Part shown: in pieces, positions 1-8,557 of the stretch
Layout of the letters: each line of letters begins with the position of its first letter
How positions within the stretch are numbered: position 1 is the first letter of the stretch
DNA from: Desulfoscipio gibsoniae DSM 7213
Lineage (GTDB): Bacteria > Bacillota > Desulfotomaculia > Desulfotomaculales > Desulfallaceae
Assembly (NCBI RefSeq): GCF_000233715.2
Contig: NC_021184.1
Location: forward strand, 2,442,001 to 2,506,000
Reading direction: 5' to 3'
Length of the DNA stretch: 64,000 bases
Notes under the pieces: generated by a model
What the model was told of the DNA's origin: nothing
The model's input: the letters and a program-made list of their open reading frames with translations, nothing else
Database searches by the model: none
Translations under genes and position numbers: made by a program

Positions 1-178
1 CATGAGAATTACTGGCTGCAGCAAGCACAACGTCCGCTAAGCTAAAAATTGTGCCACCATGAGTAACGCCTGCTCCATTGAGTAATTGTTTAGTAATTTT
101 TACGGTAGCTTTGGCATAGCCGGACTTTACTTCAAGCAGCTTAATTCCCAGGTGTCCTGCTAACGCATCTTTCTTCAT
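1..178 (-). CDS. PaaI-type hotdog thioesterase, N-terminal part (cut by window edge)
   Basis: About 59 N-terminal residues are visible, starting MKKDALAGHLGI, and the gene runs off the left edge. The stretch NGAGVTHGGTIFSLAD matches the hotdog-fold acyl-CoA thioesterase family (PaaI/YbgC-like), where the HGG segment lines the active site; such enzymes hydrolyse acyl- or aryl-CoA thioesters in the cytoplasm. An AAAGGTGAT ribosome binding site precedes the ATG. It is divergent from the MBL-fold gene. The real substrate cannot be told from this fragment; phenylacetyl-CoA or general CoA housekeeping are both possible. Confidence 0.75.
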   Translation of the reverse strand, partial: MKKDALAGHLGIKLLEVKSGYAKATVKITKQLLNGAGVTHGGTIFSLADVVLAAASNSH

Positions 179-476
179 GTATAATCACCTTTTTCTTTTC
201 TAACTTATTGAATTCCATCTCCGCGCCATCAATACAACAAAAATTTGCCCTTAAGGATTTCTTATGGGATTACCCAAGCATGTATGTTAATAAAATACGT
301 AATTAACTTTTAATTTCCTCTTTTCAAACTATTAGATACCAATAAAATAGATATATTTTATCAAAAGGCAAAGGAAAATAGAACTATTCAGAGAATATGC
401 CTATTATCATTTATGCCAACATTTTGTAGATGTTGGTTTTAAGGATAAATAAATATTATTTTTGGAGGTAGCAAAA
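179..476. other. Divergent AT-rich intergenic region, 298 bp
   Basis: This AT-rich stretch separates two divergent genes and presumably carries both promoters. I see ribosome binding sites at both ends (GGTGAT for the thioesterase, TTTGGAGG for the MBL gene). I see no gene, riboswitch or strong terminator in it. Confidence 0.5.
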
Positions 477-1328
477 ATGCAGGTTACCAAACATGTACAT
501 GCCCTGAGAATTCCCTTTCAAATAACTGTTAGCCCTGAATTAAAAATTGACAGGTTCGTGTATGCATATCTAATCTATGGTCCTAAAATTTGTCTCATTG
601 ATACCGGGGTAAAATCCGCAGAAACAATAATATTTGATTATTTGCGAAAAACGGGCCGCCAACCTGAAGAAATAGATATGATTGTACTAACTCACTCCCA
701 CCCTGATCATATTGGATCGGTACATTCCTTAAAAAAAGCTACCGGTTGTGTCATTGCGGCACACTCCGGAGAAAAAGATTGGATTGAAGATGTAGATTTG
801 CAATGCAGGGAGCGACCCGTTCCTGGCTTCCACTCTCTCGTAGGAGGTTCTGTTGAAATTGACCGTCTGGTGGAAGAAGGGGATATTCTAAATCTAGGGG
901 ATGGATTAAGCCTGGAGGTAATCCACACACCGGGCCACTCTAGAGGATCTATATCCCTGTATTTTCCCGCGGATAGGGTGTTATTTTCCGGCGATGCAGT
1001 GCCGCTGCCGGGAGATATACCTATTTATGATGATTATACATCATCCGTCAGCTCAATTAATAAGTTAAAGGATCTTGAAGGTGTTCATACTATGTTATCA
1101 GCCTGGGATATTCCGCGAGAGAGCGATGATTTGTATCAACTGATGGCAGAAAGTATAAGTTACCTTAATCGTATTCATAAGTTTGTTGCCCAAAATGCTG
1201 TTAATACCTCGCCGGATTTAATGGATTTGTGCAAACAGGTTGTATCTAACTTAGAATTGCCCACAGCAGCCGCAACGCCATTGCTGGCCAGGTCACTTCG
1301 GGCCAACTTAAAGGCACTTGGACGTTAG
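477..1328 (+). CDS. MBL-fold metallo-hydrolase
   Basis: This 283-residue metallo-beta-lactamase-fold protein carries the zinc-binding signature THSHPDHIGS near residue 75, a later HTPGHSRGS and a FSGDAVP segment, which together supply the dinuclear metal ligands. The family hydrolyses thioesters, lactones or phosphodiesters, or acts as a glyoxalase; the substrate here is not evident. I take the ATG at 477 because TTTGGAGG ends seven bases upstream; an in-frame TTG at 462 would lie inside that ribosome binding site. The gene is monocistronic, between a divergent thioesterase and convergent citrate synthase, and ends in a shared terminator. Confidence 0.85.
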   Translation: MQVTKHVHALRIPFQITVSPELKIDRFVYAYLIYGPKICLIDTGVKSAETIIFDYLRKTGRQPEEIDMIVLTHSHPDHIGSVHSLKKATGCVIAAHSGEKDWIEDVDLQCRERPVPGFHSLVGGSVEIDRLVEEGDILNLGDGLSLEVIHTPGHSRGSISLYFPADRVLFSGDAVPLPGDIPIYDDYTSSVSSINKLKDLEGVHTMLSAWDIPRESDDLYQLMAESISYLNRIHKFVAQNAVNTSPDLMDLCKQVVSNLELPTAAATPLLARSLRANLKALGR

Positions 1329-1371
1329 GAATTTAAATACGTAAATTTTCAAGTAACGTCTTCCTGGAAAT

Positions 1372-1418
1372 TTAAAAAAAAGCAGCTTCCATAATGGATT
1401 AGCTGCTTCTATCGTTTT
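1372..1418. terminator. Bidirectional terminator between MBL gene and citrate synthase
   Basis: The arms AAGCAGCT (1380-1387) and AGCTGCTT (1401-1408) pair around a 13-base loop. They are flanked by an A run on the left (about 1373-1380) and T-rich sequence on the right (1415-1419), so the hairpin can terminate both convergent genes. Confidence 0.75.
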
Positions 1419-1457
1419 TACAAAACTGAGGTTATTTTAAACCGGTTACACTTTAAG

Positions 1458-2828
1458 TTAGCGTTCATCCATAAAGGTGTAAGGTCGCCTTTTTGCCACG
1501 CATTTGTATGCGGGTCTAATAATCTTACCTGCGTTTACAATTTCTTCTATCCGGTGGGCGCTCCATCCTGATATTCTGGATATTGCAAAAAGCGGGGTGT
1601 ACATTTCAGGTGGAATATCCAGCATTCGGTACACAAAGCCTGAGTAAAAATCGACATTGGCACTGACACCTTTGTCCCTTTTATGAACTTTGCTAATTAC
1701 CTTGGGCGCCAGTGTCTCAACCTTGGAATAAAACTCATATTCATCCTGCAATCCCTTTTCTATGGCCAACCTGGCTATGTGATCTTTAAATATAACGGAT
1801 CTTGGGTCTGATATAGTGTATACCGCATGGCCCATGCCATAAATCAGGCCGGAGCGGTCAAAAGCCTCTTTGTTAAGAATTTTTTCCAGGTAGTTTTCAA
1901 TTTCTTCATCGTCTTTCCAACTTTTTAGATTTTGTTTCATATCCTCCAGCATTTGAATAACCTTAATGTTAGCGCCGCCATGCCTTGGCCCCTTTAATGA
2001 TCCCAGGGCAGCTGCCATTGCGGAATACGTGTCAGTCCCTGATGAAGTCACAACGCGGGTTACAAAGGTGGAATTGTTACCCCCACCATGCTCGGCATGA
2101 AGCACCAGGGCCAGGTCAAGAAGTCTTGCTTCCAGTTTTGTGAAGGTGCTGTCCGGTCTCAACATATGTAGAATATTTTCAGCGGTGCCATAATCAGCCC
2201 TGGGGCTGTGAATAAACAAGCTTTGGTCTGCGTAATACTTATTGAAGGCCTGGTAGCCATAAACGGCCATAGTTGGGAAAGAAGCAATAAGCATGACGCA
2301 TTGCTTTAACACATTTTTGATAGATGTGTCGTCAGCCCTATCATCAAAGGTATAAAGTCCTAATACGCTTCTTGCCAGTTTATTCATTATATTGTTGCTG
2401 GGCACATTCAATATCATGTCCCGGACAAAATGCTCGGGCAGTTTTCGATAGTTACCCAGGAGCTGCTGAAAGTCCGCAAGTTCTTCTTTATTAGGTAGAG
2501 CACCAAAGAGCAAAAGATAACAAGTTTCTTCAAAACCATAGCGATCATCCTTAAGAAAACCGTCCACTAGATCAGTGATGCTGATTCCCCTGTACATCAG
2601 CATTCCTGGAACAGGAATTATGTCACCTTCATCAACAATATATGAATGCACTTCACCGACTTCTGTTAGCCCAACAAGAACACCCCGGCCATCTGCATCC
2701 CGTAATCCTCGTTTTACCTGGTATTTATCGAATAAAGCCGTGTTTTTTAATAAATTACACTGCTCAGCTAGGTTCGTCAATTTATCAATTAGTATTCCTT
2801 CAAAGTCATCATGTTGTAAAATATCCAT
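1458..2828 (-). CDS. Citrate/2-methylcitrate synthase
   Basis: A 456-residue citrate synthase, which condenses acetyl-CoA with oxaloacetate in the cytoplasm. Visible catalytic-site segments are LVLHAEHGGGNN (first His), GPRHGGAN (second His), MGHAVY and SANVDFYSG (Asp). The N-terminal about 60 residues precede the usual core, as in long clostridial-type citrate synthases. The ATG at 2828 follows GGAAGAGGTG. In an anaerobe it would supply 2-oxoglutarate for glutamate synthesis or act in an oxidative acetate pathway; a Re-type citrate synthase is excluded because the fold signature is the Si type. It stands alone, convergent with the MBL gene. Confidence 0.9.
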   Translation of the reverse strand: MDILQHDDFEGILIDKLTNLAEQCNLLKNTALFDKYQVKRGLRDADGRGVLVGLTEVGEVHSYIVDEGDIIPVPGMLMYRGISITDLVDGFLKDDRYGFEETCYLLLFGALPNKEELADFQQLLGNYRKLPEHFVRDMILNVPSNNIMNKLARSVLGLYTFDDRADDTSIKNVLKQCVMLIASFPTMAVYGYQAFNKYYADQSLFIHSPRADYGTAENILHMLRPDSTFTKLEARLLDLALVLHAEHGGGNNSTFVTRVVTSSGTDTYSAMAAALGSLKGPRHGGANIKVIQMLEDMKQNLKSWKDDEEIENYLEKILNKEAFDRSGLIYGMGHAVYTISDPRSVIFKDHIARLAIEKGLQDEYEFYSKVETLAPKVISKVHKRDKGVSANVDFYSGFVYRMLDIPPEMYTPLFAISRISGWSAHRIEEIVNAGKIIRPAYKCVAKRRPYTFMDER

Positions 2829-3168
2829 ACTACACCTCTTCCTTTAAGTTTAATAAGCCAAGTCGGTACAATGGTTTAATTATACCTTGTTATACCAACC
2901 AATTTTTACCCAATAATATACAATAAATTATATATTTTCCCTTTTTAGATATTATATTGCAATGAATTACAAAAAAAAGAATATGCCGGCCAACGTCTTA
3001 GTTGTTGGCTGCATAAAGTTTCGAAATACGGGCATAACTTAGGATCAAATTTGGTTTATCTAGGGAGATTTAAGTGTTACTTACGGAATCAAGCCTGCTC
3101 TAAATAATACTTGAAACCCGTGAGGCCTTGATATAAAAGGTTTCACGGGTTTCAGAAAATAAATTACT
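2829..3168. other. Intergenic region with small hairpin, 340 bp
   Basis: The stretch is AT-rich next to citrate synthase and presumably holds that gene's promoter. A small inverted repeat, GCCAAC (2989-2994) with GTTGGC (3004-3009), lacks a T tail. The far end holds the tRNA terminator hairpin annotated separately. I see no convincing open reading frame. Confidence 0.5.
3105..3153 (-). terminator. Terminator downstream of tRNA-Pro
   Basis: Long stem made by GAAACCCGTGA at 3113-3123 with TTTCACGGGTTTC at 3141-3153, with further pairing inward. In the direction of tRNA transcription it is followed by a moderately T-rich stretch. Confidence 0.6.
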
Positions 3169-3246
3169 TGGTCGGAGCGACACGACTTGAACGTGCGGCC
3201 TCTACCACCCCAAGGTAGCGCTCTAGCCAAACTGAGCTACGCCCCG
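3169..3246 (-). tRNA. tRNA-Pro (anticodon GGG)
   Basis: The 78-base sequence folds into a full cloverleaf: acceptor CGGGGCG with CGCTCCG, D stem GCTC/GAGC, anticodon stem CTACC/GGTAG with loop TTGGGGT (anticodon GGG, reading CCC/CCU proline codons), and T stem GCACG/CGTGT with loop TTCAAGT. The discriminator base is A and the CCA end is encoded in the DNA. Confidence 0.95.
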
Positions 3247-3414
3247 CCGACATCTTTGTTCGGTTGCAATAGCTATTATATATTCAGCCCTCCTAAAAGT
3301 CAAGGATATTTTAATTGCCTAATCGTGACTATTCAACAATTTTTTTATTGTACAGGCACACTTAAAGTTAATCAATCATAAAATATATAACCTATTGCAT
3401 AAAAGGGGGAATGT

Positions 3415-4116
3415 GTGTTGCCCGGATTCTGGACCCTAGCGGTTGCGTCGGTAATCCAAGGGATCATGCTGCTTATCTCATATGTGGCGCAGAATAGTTT
3501 TCCCAAACCGCTAACGGAGGAGGAAGAACAGCTTTACCTGGAGAAATTGGCGCAGGGGGATGACAAGGCTAAAGAAGTTTTAATTGAGCGCAATCTCAGA
3601 CTGGTAGCCCATATTATAAAAAAATTTGAAAACAGTGGTGACGACTTCGATGATTTGATTTCAATTGGTACCATTGGCTTAATTAAAGCAGTTAACACAT
3701 TTAATGTGGAAAAATCCGCACGTTTGGCCACCTATGCTTCCAGGTGTATTGAAAACGAGATATTAATGTATATGCGCTCCAAGAAGAAAAAGCGTTCCGA
3801 AATGTCACTGTATGAGCCCATCGGCACAGATAAGGAAGGCAATGAAATACATTTCCTAGATGTACTTAGCACAGATGCCGAAGCGGTAGCTGAGATGGTT
3901 TCCCGCACTCTGGACAAAGAACAGTTATGGAAAAAGCTAAAAAAACTTCCCCCCCAGGAGAGAAATGTGTTGGTATTGCGTTTCGGTTTGCGTGGTAAAG
4001 GTCGTAAAACGCAAAAGGAAATCGCAAAAAAATTGGGAATCTCCCGTTCCTATGTAAGTAGAATAGAAAAGAGGGCCATTGATCGCTTATCGGAGCAATT
4101 TATGGCCGAAGCTTAA
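3415..4116 (+). CDS. sigK: Pro-sigma-K, late mother-cell sporulation sigma factor
   Basis: A 233-residue sigma-70-family protein with a hydrophobic N-terminal pro-sequence (about residues 1-28, ending SYVAQNSFPKPL) like the SpoIVFB-cleaved pro-peptide of Bacillus SigK. Region 2 (ERNLRLVAHIIKKFEN, DLISIGTIGLIKAV, LATYASRCIENEILM) and region 4 (TQKEIAKKLGISRSYVSRIEKRA) are complete. Active sigma-K directs coat and cortex genes in the mother cell. The gene is uninterrupted, so no skin-type excision is needed. AAAAGGGGGA ends at 3410; the start is GTG 3415 or TTG 3418. A terminator follows. Confidence 0.95.
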   Translation: MLPGFWTLAVASVIQGIMLLISYVAQNSFPKPLTEEEEQLYLEKLAQGDDKAKEVLIERNLRLVAHIIKKFENSGDDFDDLISIGTIGLIKAVNTFNVEKSARLATYASRCIENEILMYMRSKKKKRSEMSLYEPIGTDKEGNEIHFLDVLSTDAEAVAEMVSRTLDKEQLWKKLKKLPPQERNVLVLRFGLRGKGRKTQKEIAKKLGISRSYVSRIEKRAIDRLSEQFMAEA

Positions 4117-4162
4117 TTTATAATTGGCGTCTAAATAATTTAACAAGGTTTACTGATAAAAA

Positions 4163-4203
4163 GGTCAGCCATTCCTGTATGCTAAGGAAATGCTGACTTT
4201 TTT
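4163..4203 (+). terminator. Terminator of sigK
   Basis: GGTCAGC-ATTCC pairs with GGAAATGCTGAC, followed by TTTTTT at about 4198-4203. A classic rho-independent terminator 45 bases after the sigK stop codon. Confidence 0.85.
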
Positions 4204-4381
4204 GCAGTTTATAGTAACCAAAAAACGTTTCCTACATTAATGACAGCGCCTCCCCAACTGTTTAAATATTCGGAAGTCAGAATGCCTGAAAGTGTTGAAA
4301 ATAAAGGGAATAACGGGCTTGAATTAGTAGCAAATTAGTAGTAAACTGTTGCCAATATCTTAAAAAAGATGGGTGATCACC

Positions 4382-5644
4382 GTGGAACAGTATAATAATT
4401 ATATTCAATCTTTTACAAAAAGGTACTTAAACAAAAAGGAAATTATGTACCGACTCCCATCTGAATTAAAAATTTATGATTTTTGGCCAATGATATTGGA
4501 ATATAGAAAAAAGCATGGAAAAGAGATAACGCTAAAAGATCAGCAGGGAAATAATTTTTGGTATTGTTCTTTGCCATATATGGATAAAATGGCAATGATA
4601 GATAACTCTGCAAAATTTCATGTAGTAGAAAGAATAAAAACTATTTTTAAGAAGTCTCCTAAGATAGCAAAGGATTATTTGGTAGATGCATTAATTGACG
4701 AAGCTTTTAATTCTAGTGTTATTGAAGGTGCATTTTCCACCAAAAAAAGGACTGTTGAGCTTGTTAGTAAAAAAATTAAACCTGTTAATAATAGTGAGCA
4801 AATGATATTAAATAATTATAAGGCTCTTGAATATGTTCTTGAAAACCTTCATAGAACCATTGATGAGAATATAATACTTGAAATATACAGAATAATAACT
4901 TATAACACTTTAAAAGAAGATGATGTGGTTAAAAAGTATAGAAATGATAGTGTTGTAATTTGGGATAGTGGTACTCAAAAAGTTATATATGAAGGCCCCA
5001 ATTATATTGAGGTTCCCAAAATGATGAGGGATTTAGTTGAATTTATTAATACTGATCAGGATATGCATCCTATTGAAAAGGCAAGTATTATTCACTTCTA
5101 TTTTGTTTATGTTCACCCTTTTTTTGATGGTAACGGTAGAACGTCTCGCGCACTCCAATACATGTATTTATTACAACAAGGATATGACTTCTTTAAGTTC
5201 TTTTCCATATCAACTATTATTAGGGACCAAAAGATGAAATATTATAAATCAATCCAGAATGTGGAAGAATATAATAGCGATTTAACGTATTTTATCAATT
5301 TCAATACAAGTATGATAATAAACTCAATAGTTGCTGTTATTGATAGGTTGGGCAAAGAATTAGGTAAACATTTTATAATAAGTGAGTTGGAAAATAATGG
5401 TGTATTTTTGTCTGAACGAGTAAAAAAATGTTTGTTCTTTTTTATTAGAACAGAGAAAGATTATATAAGCATTGATGATTACAAAAAGAAGCACAAAGTA
5501 TCGTATGAAACAGCTAGGCAAGATTTAAATAAGCTTGAATCAGCCGGTATTTTTAAAAAGGTTAAGATTGGCAAGAAATATATATTTAAATTTATAGGTT
5601 TAAAGGGGTTAGGTCTAGGGGAATTTTCTTCAGCAAAGGACTAA
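4382..5644 (+). CDS. Fic-domain protein with winged-helix C terminus
   Basis: About 420 residues. Near residue 250 lies the Fic signature HPFFDGNGRTSR (HxFx[D/E]GNGRxxR), which catalyses AMP transfer from ATP to target hydroxyls. An N-terminal inhibitory motif SSVIEG fits [ST]xxxE[GN], so the enzyme is expected to be self-inhibited (class II Fic). The C terminus (from about residue 340) resembles a winged helix, with KKKHKVSYETARQDLNKLE as the recognition region. I prefer GTG 4382 because GGTGATC lies just before it; GTG 4373 is the alternative. The gene is visibly much more AT-rich than its neighbours, which suggests horizontal transfer. Confidence 0.85.
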   Translation: MEQYNNYIQSFTKRYLNKKEIMYRLPSELKIYDFWPMILEYRKKHGKEITLKDQQGNNFWYCSLPYMDKMAMIDNSAKFHVVERIKTIFKKSPKIAKDYLVDALIDEAFNSSVIEGAFSTKKRTVELVSKKIKPVNNSEQMILNNYKALEYVLENLHRTIDENIILEIYRIITYNTLKEDDVVKKYRNDSVVIWDSGTQKVIYEGPNYIEVPKMMRDLVEFINTDQDMHPIEKASIIHFYFVYVHPFFDGNGRTSRALQYMYLLQQGYDFFKFFSISTIIRDQKMKYYKSIQNVEEYNSDLTYFINFNTSMIINSIVAVIDRLGKELGKHFIISELENNGVFLSERVKKCLFFFIRTEKDYISIDDYKKKHKVSYETARQDLNKLESAGIFKKVKIGKKYIFKFIGLKGLGLGEFSSAKD

Positions 5645-5663
5645 ATGGTTAGAATGTTTTTTA

Positions 5664-5729
5664 TTAAAGGAGAAGCTCCCAAAAGCGAGCTTCTTCTTCG
5701 GTTCTAAACTTGGGTATTTTCTTGACCAC
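5664..5729 (-). pseudogene. Stump of a CopG/BrnA-like antitoxin gene
   Basis: A reading frame of 21 codons starts with GTG after AAGGGGGGAG and reads VVKKIPKFRTEEEARFWELLL before a stop. The IPKF-(K/R)-(T/S)EEEE-x-x-FW start is typical of small CopG/BrnA-type antitoxins of about 80-100 residues, but the rest is missing. The break coincides with the edge of the AT-rich fic module, so the gene may have been cut when that module arrived. A longer frame from ATG 5780 (39 residues) is possible. The assignment rests on a short match. Confidence 0.35.
5671..5694. terminator. Hairpin between fic and the antitoxin stump
   Basis: AGAAGCTC (5671-5678) pairs with GAGCTTCT (5687-5694). There is no clear T tail in either direction, so function as a terminator of fic is tentative. 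Confidence 0.4.
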
Positions 5730-5802
5730 CTTATTACTCCCCCCTTTCACGTAAGTAATAACGTCTTTAAGTATAATCATTGTAAAAAATTGTTGTTTTA
5801 TT

Positions 5803-6573
5803 TTACACTTCCCCCGCATAGCAATAAAGGCAGCCGGACTGGCAACGCATGTTGTACCATCCAATATCAATGCTTTTGGTGCAGCCGCATAGTTCACGCT
5901 GGCCGGAAGCCTTTTCCCGGTTGCACAGTTCCTTCCAAGGGTGCAGCTCTTGCAACAGCGCTCCGTCAATGCATTTGGACTTAGCAAACCCTGGCACCGC
6001 ACAGGTATATAACACCCCACCCCGCTTTTGGGTCACCTGCACCAGGCGTTTTATTACCTTTATCCTTTGCTCTTGACTGAGTGTAATAATTTCGTAGCCA
6101 TGTCCGGCCAACCTACGTTTTACTCGAGGATATTCTTCCATAAACGAAGTAGTAAAAGAGCGAATTCCTATTTTCGCTGCTTGCTCGATTATTTGTTCTG
6201 CAATAGGTATATTGCTTATTAACTTACCGTTTTTTTTGATCGCGACCAGCGGATCAACCCGTAGCCGGATCCTTTCCGGTGAACCCAAAAATGCCACTAA
6301 CTCCGGTAGTTTCTCAGTTGCATCCCTCCAACCGGGTACGTTCGGCTCCAGTGGGGATCCGCCAAGCCCCGTGATGGTCACATGGGCAAAAACATGATCA
6401 TATTTTTTCAGCACTTTTGCATAGGGTTCGTTATAAATACAGCCTGGAAACTTGGTTATACAAACAACCGTGTGCACCTTCTCCGGGGGGTATTTCTCCG
6501 ATAACACCAGTGTCATTTTCTCTGCAAACCAGCGCATATCAGTACGTCTCGACATGGTTATAACTTTTTTCAT
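5803..6573 (-). CDS. DUF1848 protein with C-terminal Cys cluster
   Basis: A 256-residue member of the DUF1848 family. It opens with MSRRTD-type sequence, carries GLGG and RVDPLV segments, and ends in a cysteine cluster including CGCTKS and CQSGCLYCYA, which resembles a radical-SAM or Fe-S binding motif placed at the C terminus rather than the N terminus. The biochemical function of the family is not established. It stands alone, between the antitoxin stump and the insertion sequence. The start is ATG 6573; the upstream ribosome binding site is weak. Confidence 0.75.
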   Translation of the reverse strand: MKKVITMSRRTDMRWFAEKMTLVLSEKYPPEKVHTVVCITKFPGCIYNEPYAKVLKKYDHVFAHVTITGLGGSPLEPNVPGWRDATEKLPELVAFLGSPERIRLRVDPLVAIKKNGKLISNIPIAEQIIEQAAKIGIRSFTTSFMEEYPRVKRRLAGHGYEIITLSQEQRIKVIKRLVQVTQKRGGVLYTCAVPGFAKSKCIDGALLQELHPWKELCNREKASGQRELCGCTKSIDIGWYNMRCQSGCLYCYAGEV

Positions 6574-6726
6574 GGCACATTCATTATACCGTGAACATAT
6601 TAGTTGTGGTCAATTTTCATCCCTTTATCATCAGGAGTGATAATCCATGAATGAATGCAATAAAATATGGATGAGAAGGCAACCGGTTTTCGCTATCTAA
6701 TTAGGGCTTGCTGAACCGAACTTATT

Positions 6727-7787
6727 TTAATTAAAACAGTATAATAACGGTTCTTGAAAACCCAGATTATACCGAAACAGACGCCGCATAAAAAAGAACA
6801 AAAGAACACGGAGCCTACGTTCCAAATTCATTACTAGGAACTGCAGGCAGATCACGCTTTCGGCGGTCTCTTTTAGACGTGCCATAATACGTGCCAATCC
6901 ATAGCGACGCTTGCCTTCTCCGAATTTCGCTTCTACAGCATTGCGTTCGCTGGCATCTTGCCGTTCTATGCGTCTCTGTTCTCTCTGTAGTACTTTATCA
7001 ATCAGTGGTCTTCCTAGCCGTGGTCCACTGAGCCGTATGTTATATCTATCGCAGAAGCGCAGGTTTTCCCTATTCCGGTATATTTTGTCTGCCTGAACGG
7101 CTTCAGGGTAGTACCCGTACTTTTGGCGGTAATATTCCACCGATTCTTGCAAGGTTACCCCTTCATTAAAGGCGTCCCAACTTAGCGTTTCCACAAAGGC
7201 GTAACCATCTATCATACTGATAGCGACTTTGGCACCGAACTCGACATCAGCTGTGGCTTTACCTCGGACAATGGGACGCACATGCGGCTGGCTGATGCTT
7301 ACAATGCGATCATTTATCTTGTGTTTGCGGTAGGTATACATATGGAGTTGTTGTTCATAGACCATACGTATGGTGCGCAATGTATCCTGTTGTTTCTGAC
7401 TTAGACCATGACTATCACCGGCCATAGCTAGTAGGCGGTCTACAGCACTTAGGTTGCGCCTCACATAGCGCAGCTGCTTGCCGATGGCTTTTCGGATAGC
7501 TTTTTTACCAGGCTTTCTGTTGTGAACAATGTTAAGGTAGGCTTTACGAGCTATTTGACGATAAGTACGTGGTCTTCTACCTGGCTTACCAAGAGTCTTG
7601 TGCACGAGATCGATAATGTTATCCAACTTCTCCCTAGCTTCGTTAAGCAAGGATAAGTCAGTGGGGTAGCGTATGTCTGCCGGGGCGCAGGTGGCATCCA
7701 AGATGAGTTTGCCTTTGTTTGCCGGATATACCTCAAAAGAAGAGGCTTTGCTTTTTGGGCTATTTGGTTCTTTCGCGTGCGTTTTTT
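6727..7787 (-). CDS. IS5-type transposase, second frame (DDE catalytic part)
   Basis: Read from the A6 tract this frame gives KTHAKEPNSPKSKASS, then the catalytic region LILDATCAPADIRYP (first Asp), AVQADKIYRNREN (second Asp) and RNAVEAKFGEGKRRYGLARI (Glu). The whole DDE triad is therefore here. An internal ATG at 7701 falls just after the first Asp codon, so independent translation from it would lose that residue; a -1 frameshift or transcript slippage joining it to the first frame is needed for an active enzyme. If the missing base is simply a mutation, the copy is dead. Confidence 0.75.
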
Positions 7788-8294
7788 GCCACCTGAAGGT
7801 GGTTTAGGCTTGTTGTCATCGTCCTTCTTTTGCTCTTCCGCTTTCTTGGCGGCACGACAGATTTCTTCGTTGATATCTTTTAGGGTTTCAGAGCCAAAAC
7901 GCTTACGAAAGTGGACCATTAGTGAAGAATCAAATGGCGGCCGATCATGGTATTCCCTTAGACCGATAAAGTATTGCAAATAGGGATTCTCAGTGATCTG
8001 CTCCACTGTTTCACGGTCACTATAGCCACATTTCTCTTTAATGATTAAGGCACCAAGGGCCATTCTGACGGGTTTAGCCAACTGTCCACGGTTGCTGGGA
8101 AAAAGATTGGCATAGCGTTCTTCGATGCTTTCCCAGGGGATAATTTTAGCTAGTTTTACCCAGCGGTTATCAGCTCTTAATTTGCCTTCAAAAGGCAATA
8201 TAAATTCTTCAAGATAATATTGGTTTTCCACTTTACGGAACATATTTTTTGCCTCCAGGTGCACGGTTTTTGCAATCTTTACCGCATTTTCCAT
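7551..8294 (-). CDS. IS5-type transposase, first frame (N-terminal part)
   Basis: The first roughly 170 residues carry the IS5-type N-terminal DNA-binding region (DUF772-like), with GALIIKEKCGYSDRETVEQI and PPFDSSLMVHFRKRFG. After GGKKRTRK the frame departs from the family. The family sequence resumes one frame back at the A6 tract 7782-7787. This part contains no catalytic acidic residues. The last about 75 residues of the frame are probably not part of the functional protein unless no frameshift happens. Confidence 0.75.
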   Translation of the reverse strand: MENAVKIAKTVHLEAKNMFRKVENQYYLEEFILPFEGKLRADNRWVKLAKIIPWESIEERYANLFPSNRGQLAKPVRMALGALIIKEKCGYSDRETVEQITENPYLQYFIGLREYHDRPPFDSSLMVHFRKRFGSETLKDINEEICRAAKKAEEQKKDDDNKPKPPSGGKKRTRKNQIAQKAKPLLLRYIRQTKANSSWMPPAPRQTYATPLTYPCLTKLGRSWITLSISCTRLLVSQVEDHVLIVK

Positions 8295-8364
8295 GCATCT
8301 TATTTCGACAAATATGCTCCTAAATCCTTGATTTTATTGGGTTTTTGTTTAGTTCAGCAAGTCC

Positions 8365-8557
8365 TAATTAACGCTCCATCAAAACGTTGTGTTTGTGAAT
8401 CATAATTTAACGAATAAAATTGCTAAATTTTTAATTAATATTTGACTATACTCCTATTTATAGTATATTATCCATTCTTTAATTGCACAAAAAAATCTAT
8501 CTTTGAAACTATCCAATATCGTTTAACGCTTTAGGATTACCCAAATTAGTAGCATGT
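8365..8557. other. AT-rich spacer between IS and ArAE gene
   Basis: About 190 bp of AT-rich sequence with no open frame, hairpin or promoter that I can defend. It lies downstream of the exporter gene. Confidence 0.4.

Larger units (their letters stand above)
6698..8370 (-). mobile_element. IS5-family insertion sequence
   Basis: Inverted repeats AGGGCTTGCTGAAC (6703-6716) and, at the right end, the complement of GTTCAGCAAGTCCT (8351-8364 region) bound a roughly 1.66-kb element. The nearest outside bases, AATT on both sides, may be the target duplication, although the flanks TAATT/AATTA make the exact edge uncertain. It encodes an IS5-type DDE transposase in two overlapping frames. It sits in otherwise gene-poor sequence between the DUF1848 and ArAE genes and does not interrupt a recognisable gene. 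Confidence 0.85.

Noticed and set aside
3415-4116. Skin-type prophage interruption of sigK
   Set aside because: The gene is continuous from pro-sequence to region 4 with no recombinase gene nearby.
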